A stretch of 18,674 nt of DNA from Saprospiraceae bacterium. Lineage in GTDB: Bacteria; Bacteroidota; Bacteroidia; Bacteroidales; JAIPBB01. The stretch spans positions 1 to 18,674 of the forward strand of contig JAIPBB010000071.1 in the NCBI GenBank assembly GCA_021739805.1, given 5' to 3'. The translations under genes and the position numbers were made by a program. The notes under the pieces were generated by a model, which did no database searches, was not told the DNA's origin, and saw only the letters and a list, made by a program, of their open reading frames with translations. How positions within the stretch are numbered: position 1 is the first letter of the stretch; each line of letters opens with the position of its first letter. Shown here in pieces: positions 1 through 7,374 of the stretch.

Positions 1-3
1 TTG

Positions 4-11
4 TACTTTTG
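4..11 (+). promoter_or_regulatory. Possible -7 element upstream of the aconitase-family gene
   Basis: TACTTTTG matches the Bacteroidota -7 consensus TAnnTTTG exactly. The -33 element would lie before the window start, so the promoter cannot be confirmed. If used, it would give a leader of about 140 nt containing the inverted repeat at 52-70. An eight-base match in AT-rich DNA is weak evidence on its own. Confidence 0.25.
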
Positions 12-51
12 TTTTGTAGCATATCCTTTTGTTTATGTTTGGCAAAACAAA

Positions 52-70
52 ATTACTGAATATCAGTAAT
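52..70. promoter_or_regulatory. Perfect inverted repeat, candidate operator
   Basis: ATTACTGA, a 3-nt spacer (ATA) and TCAGTAAT form a perfect 8+8 bp dyad 87 nt before the start codon at 157. The short spacer and AT-rich arms look more like a binding site for a dimeric regulator than a transcript hairpin, since a 3-nt loop on eight mostly AT pairs would be weak. No T-run follows, so it is not a terminator. The regulator is unknown. Confidence 0.4.
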
Positions 71-156
71 ATAACAAAATAAATATGCTACTTTTTTGTT
101 GATTTTCAATACTTTAATGAACTTGCGAAAGTTGAGTTAAATTAAAAACAAAAAAC

Positions 157-1962
157 ATGAACTTAATAGAAAAAATCCTCGCTAACCATAGCGATAACGA
201 TATAGTAAAACCCGGTGAAATAATCGATGTAGAAATCGATGCCCGTGCAGCCAGAGATTTTGGTGGAGCCAATGTTGTAAAAAACCTTTTAGATAATGGT
301 TTAACGATTAATGACAATTCAAAAACCTTTTTCACTTTCGACTGTAATCCCGGTGGTTCCGACCAAAAATATGCTGCAAACCAACATTTCTGCAGACGCT
401 ATGCAAGAGAAAATGACATCAAAGTTTATGATGTTAATCTTGGAATAGGAACTCATCTTGCAATTGATGTCGGATTAATACTTCCCGGTGGAACATTTGT
501 TTCAACTGATTCACATGCTAACATTATGGGAGCTATTGGTGCATTCGGACAAGGAATGGGCGACCAGGATATAGCTGCTGTTTGGGCAAAAGGTAAAGCC
601 TGGTTTAAAGTTCCTAAATCAGTGAAAATTACATTCACAGGGAAAAAGCCTGCGAATGTTTCGGCTAAGGATATTGTTTTGAATTTGCTTTCAATTTATG
701 GAGCAAACAAACTTCTGGGTTGTTCAGTTGAAATGTATGGTGAAGCTGTTGAAGAACTCACTCTTGACCAAAGAATCACAATTTCTTCAATGGGAACAGA
801 AATGGGAGCGATAATTATTCTATTCACTCCAAATGAAGCCATAATTAAGACTTTGGAAGAAAGAACAGGAAAAAAGATAGAACTTATTCAGGCTGACGAA
901 AACGCTACTTATAGCAACGAATTTACTGTTGATATTTCAGCTTTTGTTCCAATGGTTGCAAATCCCGGACATCCACATGATGATATTGCAATTGAAAAAG
1001 TTAGGAATACAAAAATTGATTCTGCTTTTATAGGTAGTTGTACGAATGGCAGAATGGAAGATTTAAGAATTGCTGCTGAAATACTTAAAGACAGAAAAGT
1101 AGCTCCCGGAGTTGTACTTAAAATTGTTCCTGCCACTGACGAAATCTGGAAACAAGCCCTTGACGAAGGTTTAATTAATATTTTCAAAGCTGCAGGTGCT
1201 TTGGTTTCTAATGCAGGTTGTGCAGGTTGTGCAGCAGGACAGGTAGGGCAGAACGGACCAAATGAAATCACCTTAAGTACAGGAAACAGAAATTTCTCCG
1301 GCAAACAAGGTAAAGGCTCAGTTTATTTAGCTTCTCCTGCTACAGTTGCTGCTTCTGCAGTTGCCGGTTTTATTACAACTCCTGATGAAGTACCTGAAAT
1401 TCCTGCTGAATTTATCAAAACAGGTGAAAACCTTGGGAATGTAGTTGCTAAAGTAAAATCTGATAATATTCCAACTGTTTTTGAAGGCAGAGTTTGGGTT
1501 ATCGAAGAAGATGATATTGATACAGATATGATTTTCCATAATCGTTATCTGACCATAACTGACATAAACGAAATGGGACAATATACCTTTGATAATCTAA
1601 AAGGTTATGAAGATTTTGCTAAGAAAGCCCAAAAAGGAGATATAGTACTTACAAACAAAAATTTTGGTGCCGGAAGCTCACGCCAGCAGGCAGTTGATTG
1701 TTTTAAAGCATTAGGAATTCCTTGTATAATTGCCGAATCATACGGTGCAATTTACGAAAGAAATGCCATAAATGCCGCTATGCCAATTCTTAGCTATGAG
1801 CCTGAAAATCTTGATTCTCTTGAATTAAAAACCGGAGATAAAATAAAAGTTGATTTAGTAAATGCCGAAATCACTAATCTTGAAAATAACAAAACAGCTA
1901 ATCTAAATCCATTTTCAAATGTACAGATGGAGATTTATCTGAATGGTGGGTTGTTGGGGTAA
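157..1962 (+). CDS. Aconitase/3-isopropylmalate dehydratase-family hydro-lyase, large and small domains on one chain
   Basis: This is a 601-residue [4Fe-4S] hydro-lyase of the aconitase superfamily, which isomerises hydroxy-acids by dehydration and rehydration. Residues 1 to about 420 are the large (LeuC-like) part. The three cluster cysteines are C295 in SCTNGR and C355 and C358 in GCAGCAAG. The STDSHAN substrate/cluster loop is present. After a linker, about residues 445-601 are the swivelling small (LeuD-like) domain, with NFGAGSSRQQA and an ESYGAIYERNAINAA segment. In leucine or lysine biosynthesis the two parts are usually separate subunits, while classical AcnA/AcnB aconitases are 750-900 residues, so 601 residues is a compact fused form. 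The specificity loop reads HNRYLTITD, and I cannot choose from it between aconitate, homoaconitate, isopropylmalate and dimethylmalate. No leu or TCA genes flank it. The ATG follows an A-rich leader, as is usual in Bacteroidota. Confidence 0.9.
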   Translation: MNLIEKILANHSDNDIVKPGEIIDVEIDARAARDFGGANVVKNLLDNGLTINDNSKTFFTFDCNPGGSDQKYAANQHFCRRYARENDIKVYDVNLGIGTHLAIDVGLILPGGTFVSTDSHANIMGAIGAFGQGMGDQDIAAVWAKGKAWFKVPKSVKITFTGKKPANVSAKDIVLNLLSIYGANKLLGCSVEMYGEAVEELTLDQRITISSMGTEMGAIIILFTPNEAIIKTLEERTGKKIELIQADENATYSNEFTVDISAFVPMVANPGHPHDDIAIEKVRNTKIDSAFIGSCTNGRMEDLRIAAEILKDRKVAPGVVLKIVPATDEIWKQALDEGLINIFKAAGALVSNAGCAGCAAGQVGQNGPNEITLSTGNRNFSGKQGKGSVYLASPATVAASAVAGFITTPDEVPEIPAEFIKTGENLGNVVAKVKSDNIPTVFEGRVWVIEEDDIDTDMIFHNRYLTITDINEMGQYTFDNLKGYEDFAKKAQKGDIVLTNKNFGAGSSRQQAVDCFKALGIPCIIAESYGAIYERNAINAAMPILSYEPENLDSLELKTGDKIKVDLVNAEITNLENNKTANLNPFSNVQMEIYLNGGLLG

Positions 1963-1968
1963 TTTATC

Positions 1969-2056
1969 AATGCGTTAATGCTATAATAAGGAAGCTAAGT
2001 CTTTTTATTATAGCATTTTTCATTTCATCATTCTCTCATTTTAGCATTTTATCATT
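1969..2056. repeat. Octanucleotide repeat array, inverted halves
   Basis: Six nucleotides after the stop codon at 1962, two AATGNNNN units begin (1969 and 1977). From 2010 the same motif runs on the other strand as NNNNCATT: units end at 2017, 2024, 2032, 2040, 2048 and 2056, all 8 nt long except one of 7 nt. The inner units of the two halves pair as the hairpin at 1977-2017. Related arrays lie at 7057-7104, 7252-7355 and 11015-11054. Confidence 0.8.
1977..2017 (+). terminator. Hairpin after the aconitase-family gene, probable terminator
   Basis: AATGCTATAATAA (1977-1989) and TTATTATAGCATT (2005-2017) are perfectly complementary, giving a 13-bp stem with a 15-nt loop, followed by three further T residues. 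Its position 14 nt past a stop codon suits an intrinsic terminator, but the stem is AT-rich and the T-run short. The stem is built from repeat-array units, so it may equally be a property of the repeat. Confidence 0.5.
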
Positions 2057-2084
2057 GTATTCAATGAAATTCTTATTATATTTG
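2055..2084 (+). promoter_or_regulatory. Bacteroidota-type promoter for the propeller operon
   Basis: TTG at 2055-2057 is followed after 19 nt by TATATTTG at 2077-2084. This fits both the spacing and the TAnnTTTG -7 consensus of the Bacteroidota housekeeping sigma factor. Transcription would start near 2091, leaving a leader of about 33 nt before the ATG at 2124. The -33 element overlaps the last CATT unit of the octamer array. Confidence 0.6.
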
Positions 2085-2123
2085 TGTATTAATTTTTTTT
2101 AAAACAACTAACAAAATATTCAC

Positions 2124-3833
2124 ATGAAAATAAAACTACTATTTATCATTTCCTTAATTGGGATACTTATAAGTAATGTTAAAGCACAGGATTATGGCCT
2201 TGATTGGGCGAAATCTTTTGGTGCAACTAATTCATATAACAGCGTTGGACTATCAATCACGACTGATAAAGCAGGGAATGTCTATTCAACAGGAGTTTAT
2301 GAAGGTACTGTAGATTTCGATCCAGGAGTTGGTGTTACAAATTTAACTACTAATGGGGATGGTGATATTTTTATCCAAAAACTTGATTCTTTGGGTAATT
2401 TATTATGGGTGAAATCCATAGGTGGATCCAATGGTGATCGTAGCTGCAAAATCATATCTGATTCATTAAGTAATATATATATAGTTGGATATTTTCAAAA
2501 TACTGTTGATTTTGATCCTGGAAGTGGTATAAATAACTTGAGTAGTAATGGTGGTACTGATTTTTTTATACTAAAACTTGATGGATTTGGGGATTTGGTT
2601 TGGGCAAAATCTATAGGTGGAATAGGCAATGAAGTCGCAAACTCCATAACTATTGATTTAGTTGGTAATGTTTATTTAACCGGACATTTTTCAAATACTG
2701 TAGATTTTGATCCGGGAAGTGGAGTTTCTTACTTTACTTCAAATGGTAATTTTGATATTTTTGTTCAAAAACTAGATCCATCTGGAAATCTAATTTGGAC
2801 AAAATCCATGGGAGGAAGTGATGTCGATTTTGGTTATTCTATTGTTACGGATAGGGTAGGCTGTGTGTACTTAACTGGATGCTTTACTGAAACAGTAGAT
2901 TTTGATCCTGGAAACGGAATTTCTAATTTTGTTTCTAATGGAGGAAGAGATATCTTTGTGCAAAAATTTGATAGTCTTGGTAATTTCCTTTGGGCTAAAG
3001 CAATAGGTGGTCCTGAATGGGAATATGGGATGTCGATAATCACAGGCTATGAAGTTGGTGATTTATATATTACTGGCTGTTTTTCTGATACAGTAGATTT
3101 TGACCCAGGAAACAGCATTTATAATTTAAGCTCCTCAGGATATTACGATATTTTTATTCAAAAACTTGATTCTTCGGGTAATTTTATATGGGCAAAAGCA
3201 ATTGGAGGAACTAGTTGGGATGCTGGTTGTGCAATCACATCAGATTTAATAGGAAATATTTATATTATCGGTCATTTTTCAGACACAGTCGATTTTGACA
3301 CTGGAAGTGGGTCTGCAAAATTAATATCTAATGGATTACAGGATATTTTTGTGGAAAAGCTTGATGCTTCAGGTAATTTTATTTGGGTAAAAGGAATAGG
3401 TGGACCCGGAGGTCATGATTATGGTAACTATTTAACCATCAATAATGCTAATGACATCTATATAACTGGAAGTTTTCAAAATACCGTTGATTTTGACCCC
3501 AATATTGGTATTAATAATTTAACTGCTATTGGATTTCGTGATATTTATGTTGCAAAATTGAAAGTAATACAGACATCAATTACAGAAATTAATAATAGTA
3601 AATTAACTATTTACCCAAATCCTACATCAGGGAAAGTAAATCTTGAACTTGGCTCAAAATACAAAGATATTCAGCTTATTCTTCGAAACTCAGAAGGAAA
3701 ACTATTAAAGCAAGAAGAATTCAAAAACAAACAAAACATTAGTTTGGAGATTGAAGGAAGTAAAGGAATTTATCTTTTGGAAGTTATTTCAGAAGATGGG
3801 GAGAGGGCTGTTATTAGAATTATAAAACAATAA
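2124..3833 (+). CDS. Exported seven-bladed SBBP-repeat propeller protein with T9SS type A sorting domain
   Basis: This 569-residue secreted protein opens with a signal peptide (MKIKLLFIISL, ending near KAQ at residue 22). Seven repeats of about 53 residues follow. Each has the pattern GNxYxTGxFxxTVDFDPGxG, then NLxSNGxxDIFxQKLDxxGNxxWxKSxGG. The TVDFDPG core occurs seven times, once as TVDFDTG and once as TVDFDPN. This resembles SBBP (beta-propeller) repeats, and seven units suit a closed propeller. Residues 492-569 form a T9SS type A C-terminal domain (IYPNPTSGKVNLE ... GIYLLEV), which should direct export across the outer membrane and surface attachment or release. The ligand is unknown. 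It is the first gene of a tandem operon whose next gene starts 11 nt after this stop, and it has the promoter at 2055-2084. Confidence 0.9.
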   Translation: MKIKLLFIISLIGILISNVKAQDYGLDWAKSFGATNSYNSVGLSITTDKAGNVYSTGVYEGTVDFDPGVGVTNLTTNGDGDIFIQKLDSLGNLLWVKSIGGSNGDRSCKIISDSLSNIYIVGYFQNTVDFDPGSGINNLSSNGGTDFFILKLDGFGDLVWAKSIGGIGNEVANSITIDLVGNVYLTGHFSNTVDFDPGSGVSYFTSNGNFDIFVQKLDPSGNLIWTKSMGGSDVDFGYSIVTDRVGCVYLTGCFTETVDFDPGNGISNFVSNGGRDIFVQKFDSLGNFLWAKAIGGPEWEYGMSIITGYEVGDLYITGCFSDTVDFDPGNSIYNLSSSGYYDIFIQKLDSSGNFIWAKAIGGTSWDAGCAITSDLIGNIYIIGHFSDTVDFDTGSGSAKLISNGLQDIFVEKLDASGNFIWVKGIGGPGGHDYGNYLTINNANDIYITGSFQNTVDFDPNIGINNLTAIGFRDIYVAKLKVIQTSITEINNSKLTIYPNPTSGKVNLELGSKYKDIQLILRNSEGKLLKQEEFKNKQNISLEIEGSKGIYLLEVISEDGERAVIRIIKQ

Positions 3834-3844
3834 AAAATATTCAC

Positions 3845-5125
3845 ATGAAGAGAAAACTACTTTTTATTATTATCCTAATAGCTCTTTTTTCATGTAATGC
3901 AATTGCTCAAAGTATAAAACTTGATTGGGCAAAATCAATTGGGGGTACTTATTCTGAAAAGGGAGAGTCTATTACAACGGATATTTATGGTAATGTGTAT
4001 GTTACAGGTTATTTTTATTTAACAGTGGATTTTGATCCGGGTGTTGGAGTAGCTAATTTAACATCTAATGGTAATAAGGATATATTTGTGCAAAAACTAG
4101 ATTCTTTAGGTAATTTTCTTTGGGCCAAATCAATGGGAGGAGTTAGTCATGATTACGGTACAGCTATCATAACTGATTCAAATTTCATATATACAATCGG
4201 AACATTCTATGATACAGTCGATTTTAACCCAGGCTCTGGAATTACGAACTTAATATCTAACTCTGGAAATGACATTTTTATACAAAAGCTAGATTACTAT
4301 GGTAATCTTATATGGGTGAAATCCGTTGAAGGTAGTGGCTCCAAAGGCTGTAAATCAGCTATTACTGATATGCTAGGTAATTTATATATAACAGGTAATT
4401 TTGGATACACTGCAGATTTTAATCCAGATAGCGGAGTAACCAACTTAAATTCTAATGGAGAGTTTGATGCATTTGTAGTTAAACTTCGGCAATGTACAAC
4501 TATTTCAAGTAGTTCTATATTTGAAACTGCTTGTTTTCAATATATATGGCCTATAAATAATCAAACATATACTGAGAGTGGAATTTATGCAACCACCAAA
4601 TTAAATTCAGTTAGCTGCGATTCTATAATTACTCTTAACTTAACTATCAATACAGTTGATAATTCAGTCACACAAAACGGAACAACACTCACAGCAAACG
4701 AAACCGGAGCAACATACCAATGGTTAGATTGCAATAGTTCTTATGCAATAATAAGCGGAGCAACCAATCAAAGCTATACAGCGACAGCAAATGGAAATTA
4801 TGCTGTAGAAATCACAAAAAATGGCTGTGTGGATACTTCAATTTGTTATGCAATTACAAATATTGGAATAATTGAAAATTCTTTTGGAGATGAATTTAAG
4901 TTTTATCCAAATCCAACAGAAGGAAAAGTTAATCTTGAGCTTGGTGCAAAATTTAAAAATACCCACCTTATTCTTAGAAATTCAGAAGGAAAACTAATAA
5001 AGCATGAAGAATTCAAAAATAAACAAAACATTAGTTTAGAGATTAAAGGAAGCAAAGGGATTTATCTTTTGGAAGTTGTTTCCGGTGAAGGGGAGAGAGC
5101 GGTTATTAAGGTTTTTAAACGATAA
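3845..5125 (+). CDS. Exported three-bladed SBBP-repeat paralogue with Ig-like module and T9SS type A sorting domain
   Basis: This 426-residue protein is a paralogue of its two neighbours. A signal peptide (MKRKLLFIIIL ... AIAQ) is followed by only three propeller repeats (cores TVDFDPG, TVDFNPG, TADFNPD), against seven in each flanking gene. About residues 215-270 hold a different module with cysteines and SCDSIITLNLTIN, a segment common in Bacteroidota adhesin-like proteins. Residues 271-349 are an Ig/PKD-like module (GATYQWLDCN ... NGNYAVEITKNGC), shared almost identically with the next gene. Residues 350-426 are the T9SS type A domain (FYPNPTEGKVNLE ... GIYLLEV). Three blades are unlikely to close into a propeller, so either internal repeats were lost by recombination or the protein assembles differently. 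It lies 11 nt after the previous gene and 13 nt before the next, inside one operon. Confidence 0.88.
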   Translation: MKRKLLFIIILIALFSCNAIAQSIKLDWAKSIGGTYSEKGESITTDIYGNVYVTGYFYLTVDFDPGVGVANLTSNGNKDIFVQKLDSLGNFLWAKSMGGVSHDYGTAIITDSNFIYTIGTFYDTVDFNPGSGITNLISNSGNDIFIQKLDYYGNLIWVKSVEGSGSKGCKSAITDMLGNLYITGNFGYTADFNPDSGVTNLNSNGEFDAFVVKLRQCTTISSSSIFETACFQYIWPINNQTYTESGIYATTKLNSVSCDSIITLNLTINTVDNSVTQNGTTLTANETGATYQWLDCNSSYAIISGATNQSYTATANGNYAVEITKNGCVDTSICYAITNIGIIENSFGDEFKFYPNPTEGKVNLELGAKFKNTHLILRNSEGKLIKHEEFKNKQNISLEIKGSKGIYLLEVVSGEGERAVIKVFKR

Positions 5126-5138
5126 AAAATATTCTTAT

Positions 5139-7052
5139 ATGAAAATAAAATTACTAGTACTATCAATATTAATAGGGTTACTAATAACCAATTCTAAGGC
5201 ACAAAATCCATCTTTTGGTTGGGCGAAATCATTTGGGGGTTTTGGTGCAGATATAGGCAACTCAATAACAATGGATGCGATGAATAATGTTTATATAGCC
5301 GGGTTCTTTCAGGACACTGTGGATTTTAATCCTGGAATCGGGGTTATGAATTTAATTTCCAATGGCATGAATGATATTTTTGTGCAAAAACTTGATGCGT
5401 TTGGAAATTTACTTTGGGTTAAATCTTTTGGAGGTAGTGAGGATGATATAGGCTGGTCTATAACCACAGATGTAAATGGAAATGTGTTTGTTACAGGAAT
5501 TTATCGGAATACAGTAGATTTCGATCCTGGACCAGGGATTTTCAATTTGAGCGGTACAGTTGGTTATATTACCATGTTTGTATTAATGCTTGACAGTTCA
5601 GGTAATTTTGTTTGGGCAAAATCAATGGGTGGTGGTAATAGTTCCACAAATGGATTTTCAATCATCTCAGATAAAATGAGTAATATTTATGTAACTGGCT
5701 GTTTTTATAACACAACTGATTTTAATCCAGGTATCGGTATTACAAACTTAAGTTCTAATGGATATGCTGACATCTTTGTTATAAAACTAGATGTTTTAGG
5801 TAATTTTAAATGGGCGAAATCCATGGGGGGGATAGGTTATGATTATGGTTATTCTATTGCAACTGATACATTAGGAAATATTTGTTTAACTGGTTGTTTT
5901 CAAAACACAGTAGATTTTGATCCAAACATTGGCGTTGTTAATGCTGCCTCACACGGCAACTCTGATTTTTTTATAGAGAAATTAGATTCTTCAGGTAATT
6001 TAATTTGGGTTAAAACTATTGGCGGTAATGGTGGCGATATTGGAGCCGACATTATAACTGATAGTAATAATAATATATATATAACAGGAAGTTATATGGA
6101 TACTGTAGATTTCGATCCTGGCATTGGAATTTTAAATCTAAGCGCAAATGGGAGTTCTGACATTTATATGCTGAAATTGAATTCTTTAGGAAATCTTCAA
6201 TGGGCCAAAACAATAGGAGGATTGGGCGGGGAAGCCGCTAAATCTATCACTTTAGATTACTTGGGTAATATTTATATAACAGGAACCTTTTGGGGTAATT
6301 CAGTTTTTGACCCCGATAGTGCGAATGCAACAGTAATTACTAACGGAGTGAATGATATTTTTTTGTTGAAGCTTAATAATATTGGTAATTTTTGTTGGGT
6401 TAAATCATTTGGTAGTTCTTGGATAGATCGCGGAAATTCAATTACTGCAGATTCTAATGGAAATGTTTATCTAACCGGTGAATTTTTTAATACGATTGAT
6501 TTTAATCCTGATAGCGGGGTTGTTAACTTAAGCTCTAATGGGAATGTTGATTATTTTGTTTTAAAATATTGTCAATGTGATATTGATGTTTCTTTGATAA
6601 ATAATGGTATTACGATTACAGCAAACGAAACTGGAGCAACCTACCAATGGCTGGATTGTAATAGTTCCTATGCAATAATAAGCGGAGCAACCAATCAAAG
6701 CTATACAGCAACTACTAATGGAAATTATGCAGTTGAAATAACCAAAAATGGCTGTGTTGATACATCAATTTGTTATTCAATTACAAATATTGGAATAATT
6801 GAAAATTCTTTTGGAGATGAATTTAAGTTTTATCCAAATCCAACAGAAGGAAAAGTAAATCTTGAATTTGGCTCAAAATATAAAGAAGTTCAGCTTATTC
6901 TAAGAAATTCAGAAGGAAAACTAATAAAACAGGAAGAATTCAAAAACAAACAAAAAATTAGTTTGGAGATTGAAGGAAGTAAAGGTATTTATCTTTTGGA
7001 AGTTATTTCAGGGGAAGGGGAGAGAGCTGTTATTAGGGTTGTAAAGCAGTAG
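5139..7052 (+). CDS. Exported seven-bladed SBBP-repeat propeller protein with Ig-like module and T9SS type A sorting domain
   Basis: I place the start at the ATG at 5139, giving 637 residues. The frame is open back to 5076, but that region codes the previous gene's C-terminus, while 5139 begins a clear signal peptide (MKIKLLVLSIL ... NSKAQ) matching the paralogues and keeps the 13-nt operon spacing. Seven repeats follow, with cores TVDFNPG, TVDFDPG, TTDFNPG, TVDFDPN, TVDFDPG, a divergent SVFDPDS and TIDFNPD. Next come an Ig/PKD-like module (GATYQWLDCN ... EITKNGC) and a T9SS type A domain at about 561-637. DNA from 6778 to 6856 is identical over 79 nt to 4851-4929 in the middle gene, indicating recent duplication or gene conversion. 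The likely role is a cell-surface or secreted propeller; the ligand is unknown. Confidence 0.9.
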   Translation: MKIKLLVLSILIGLLITNSKAQNPSFGWAKSFGGFGADIGNSITMDAMNNVYIAGFFQDTVDFNPGIGVMNLISNGMNDIFVQKLDAFGNLLWVKSFGGSEDDIGWSITTDVNGNVFVTGIYRNTVDFDPGPGIFNLSGTVGYITMFVLMLDSSGNFVWAKSMGGGNSSTNGFSIISDKMSNIYVTGCFYNTTDFNPGIGITNLSSNGYADIFVIKLDVLGNFKWAKSMGGIGYDYGYSIATDTLGNICLTGCFQNTVDFDPNIGVVNAASHGNSDFFIEKLDSSGNLIWVKTIGGNGGDIGADIITDSNNNIYITGSYMDTVDFDPGIGILNLSANGSSDIYMLKLNSLGNLQWAKTIGGLGGEAAKSITLDYLGNIYITGTFWGNSVFDPDSANATVITNGVNDIFLLKLNNIGNFCWVKSFGSSWIDRGNSITADSNGNVYLTGEFFNTIDFNPDSGVVNLSSNGNVDYFVLKYCQCDIDVSLINNGITITANETGATYQWLDCNSSYAIISGATNQSYTATTNGNYAVEITKNGCVDTSICYSITNIGIIENSFGDEFKFYPNPTEGKVNLEFGSKYKEVQLILRNSEGKLIKQEEFKNKQKISLEIEGSKGIYLLEVISGEGERAVIRVVKQ

Positions 7053-7056
7053 TGTC

Positions 7057-7104
7057 AATGCGATAATGCGATAATGCGATAATGCTGTAATGCGATAATG
7101 TTGG
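7057..7104 (+). repeat. AATGNNNN octamer array just after a stop codon
   Basis: Six consecutive 8-nt units begin 4 nt after the stop codon at 7050-7052. The variable halves are CGAT, CGAT, CGAT, CTGT, CGAT and TTGG. Units ending in T read ATG-NNN-TAA, with the TAA overlapping the next ATG. Bases 7057-7076 can pair with 7280-7299 in the downstream array with one mismatch in 20. Confidence 0.85.
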
Positions 7105-7193
7105 AGTTCTGCCATTTTAAGATTGTTCAATTGCTTATTTGTTAAATTGTCTACCGCACTTAGCTTTTTTTAATCTTATATGTCCTAATATGC

Positions 7194-7223
7194 CTTACGA
7201 CCGAAGGAAGTCCGTATGGATAT
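7194..7223 (+). repeat. 30-nt dispersed palindromic repeat, copy 1
   Basis: Thirty bases starting CTTACGACCGAAGG and ending in CCGTATGGATAT recur exactly, in reverse complement, at 10799-10828. Within the copy, TACGAC pairs with GTCCGTA through one bulged C around an 8-nt loop, so each copy can fold as a small hairpin. Its GC content exceeds that of the surrounding spacer. It resembles a REP-type extragenic palindrome. Confidence 0.75.
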
Positions 7224-7251
7224 GGTTCATTTTTTTGGTTGTTAAATTATT

Positions 7252-7355
7252 TCATCATTTTATCATTTCATCATTACATCATTATCGAATTATCGCATTA
7301 CATCATTACACCATTCTCTCATTCAATCACTTAAGCATTCTTCCATTTTCGCATT
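7252..7355 (-). repeat. NNNNCATT octamer array, thirteen units
   Basis: Thirteen units of exactly 8 nt run without a break. Eleven end in CATT; the exceptions are ATCGAATT at 7284 and CAATCACT at 7324. The variable halves are mostly built from TCAT, ACAT, ATCG and similar tetramers. It is the reverse-complement orientation of the array at 7057-7104 and ends 12 nt before the helicase -7 element, so its last units overlap the expected -33 position. Confidence 0.9.
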
Positions 7356-7366
7356 GAATAAAAGCC

Positions 7367-7374
7367 TATCTTTG
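7367..7374 (+). promoter_or_regulatory. -7 promoter element for the helicase gene
   Basis: TATCTTTG matches TAnnTTTG exactly, 70 nt before the ATG at 7444. The -33 position falls inside the last octamer units (around ATTTTC at 7345-7350) and is only a partial match, so the -7 carries the call. Confidence 0.5.

Noticed and set aside
909..1304. 131-codon minus-strand frame inside the aconitase-family gene, and other antisense frames
   Set aside because: They lie opposite strongly conserved coding sequence and are shadows of its codon pattern, with no leader or recognisable domain.
7057..7355. CRISPR array
   Set aside because: The 8-nt units are contiguous, with no unique spacers of 25-40 nt and no conserved long repeat. 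The same holds for 9603-9742.
7139..7357. Open frame of 72 codons in the 7053-7443 spacer
   Set aside because: Half of it translates the NNNNCATT array and the 30-nt palindrome. There is no leader or protein-like composition, and the helicase promoter region begins where it ends.
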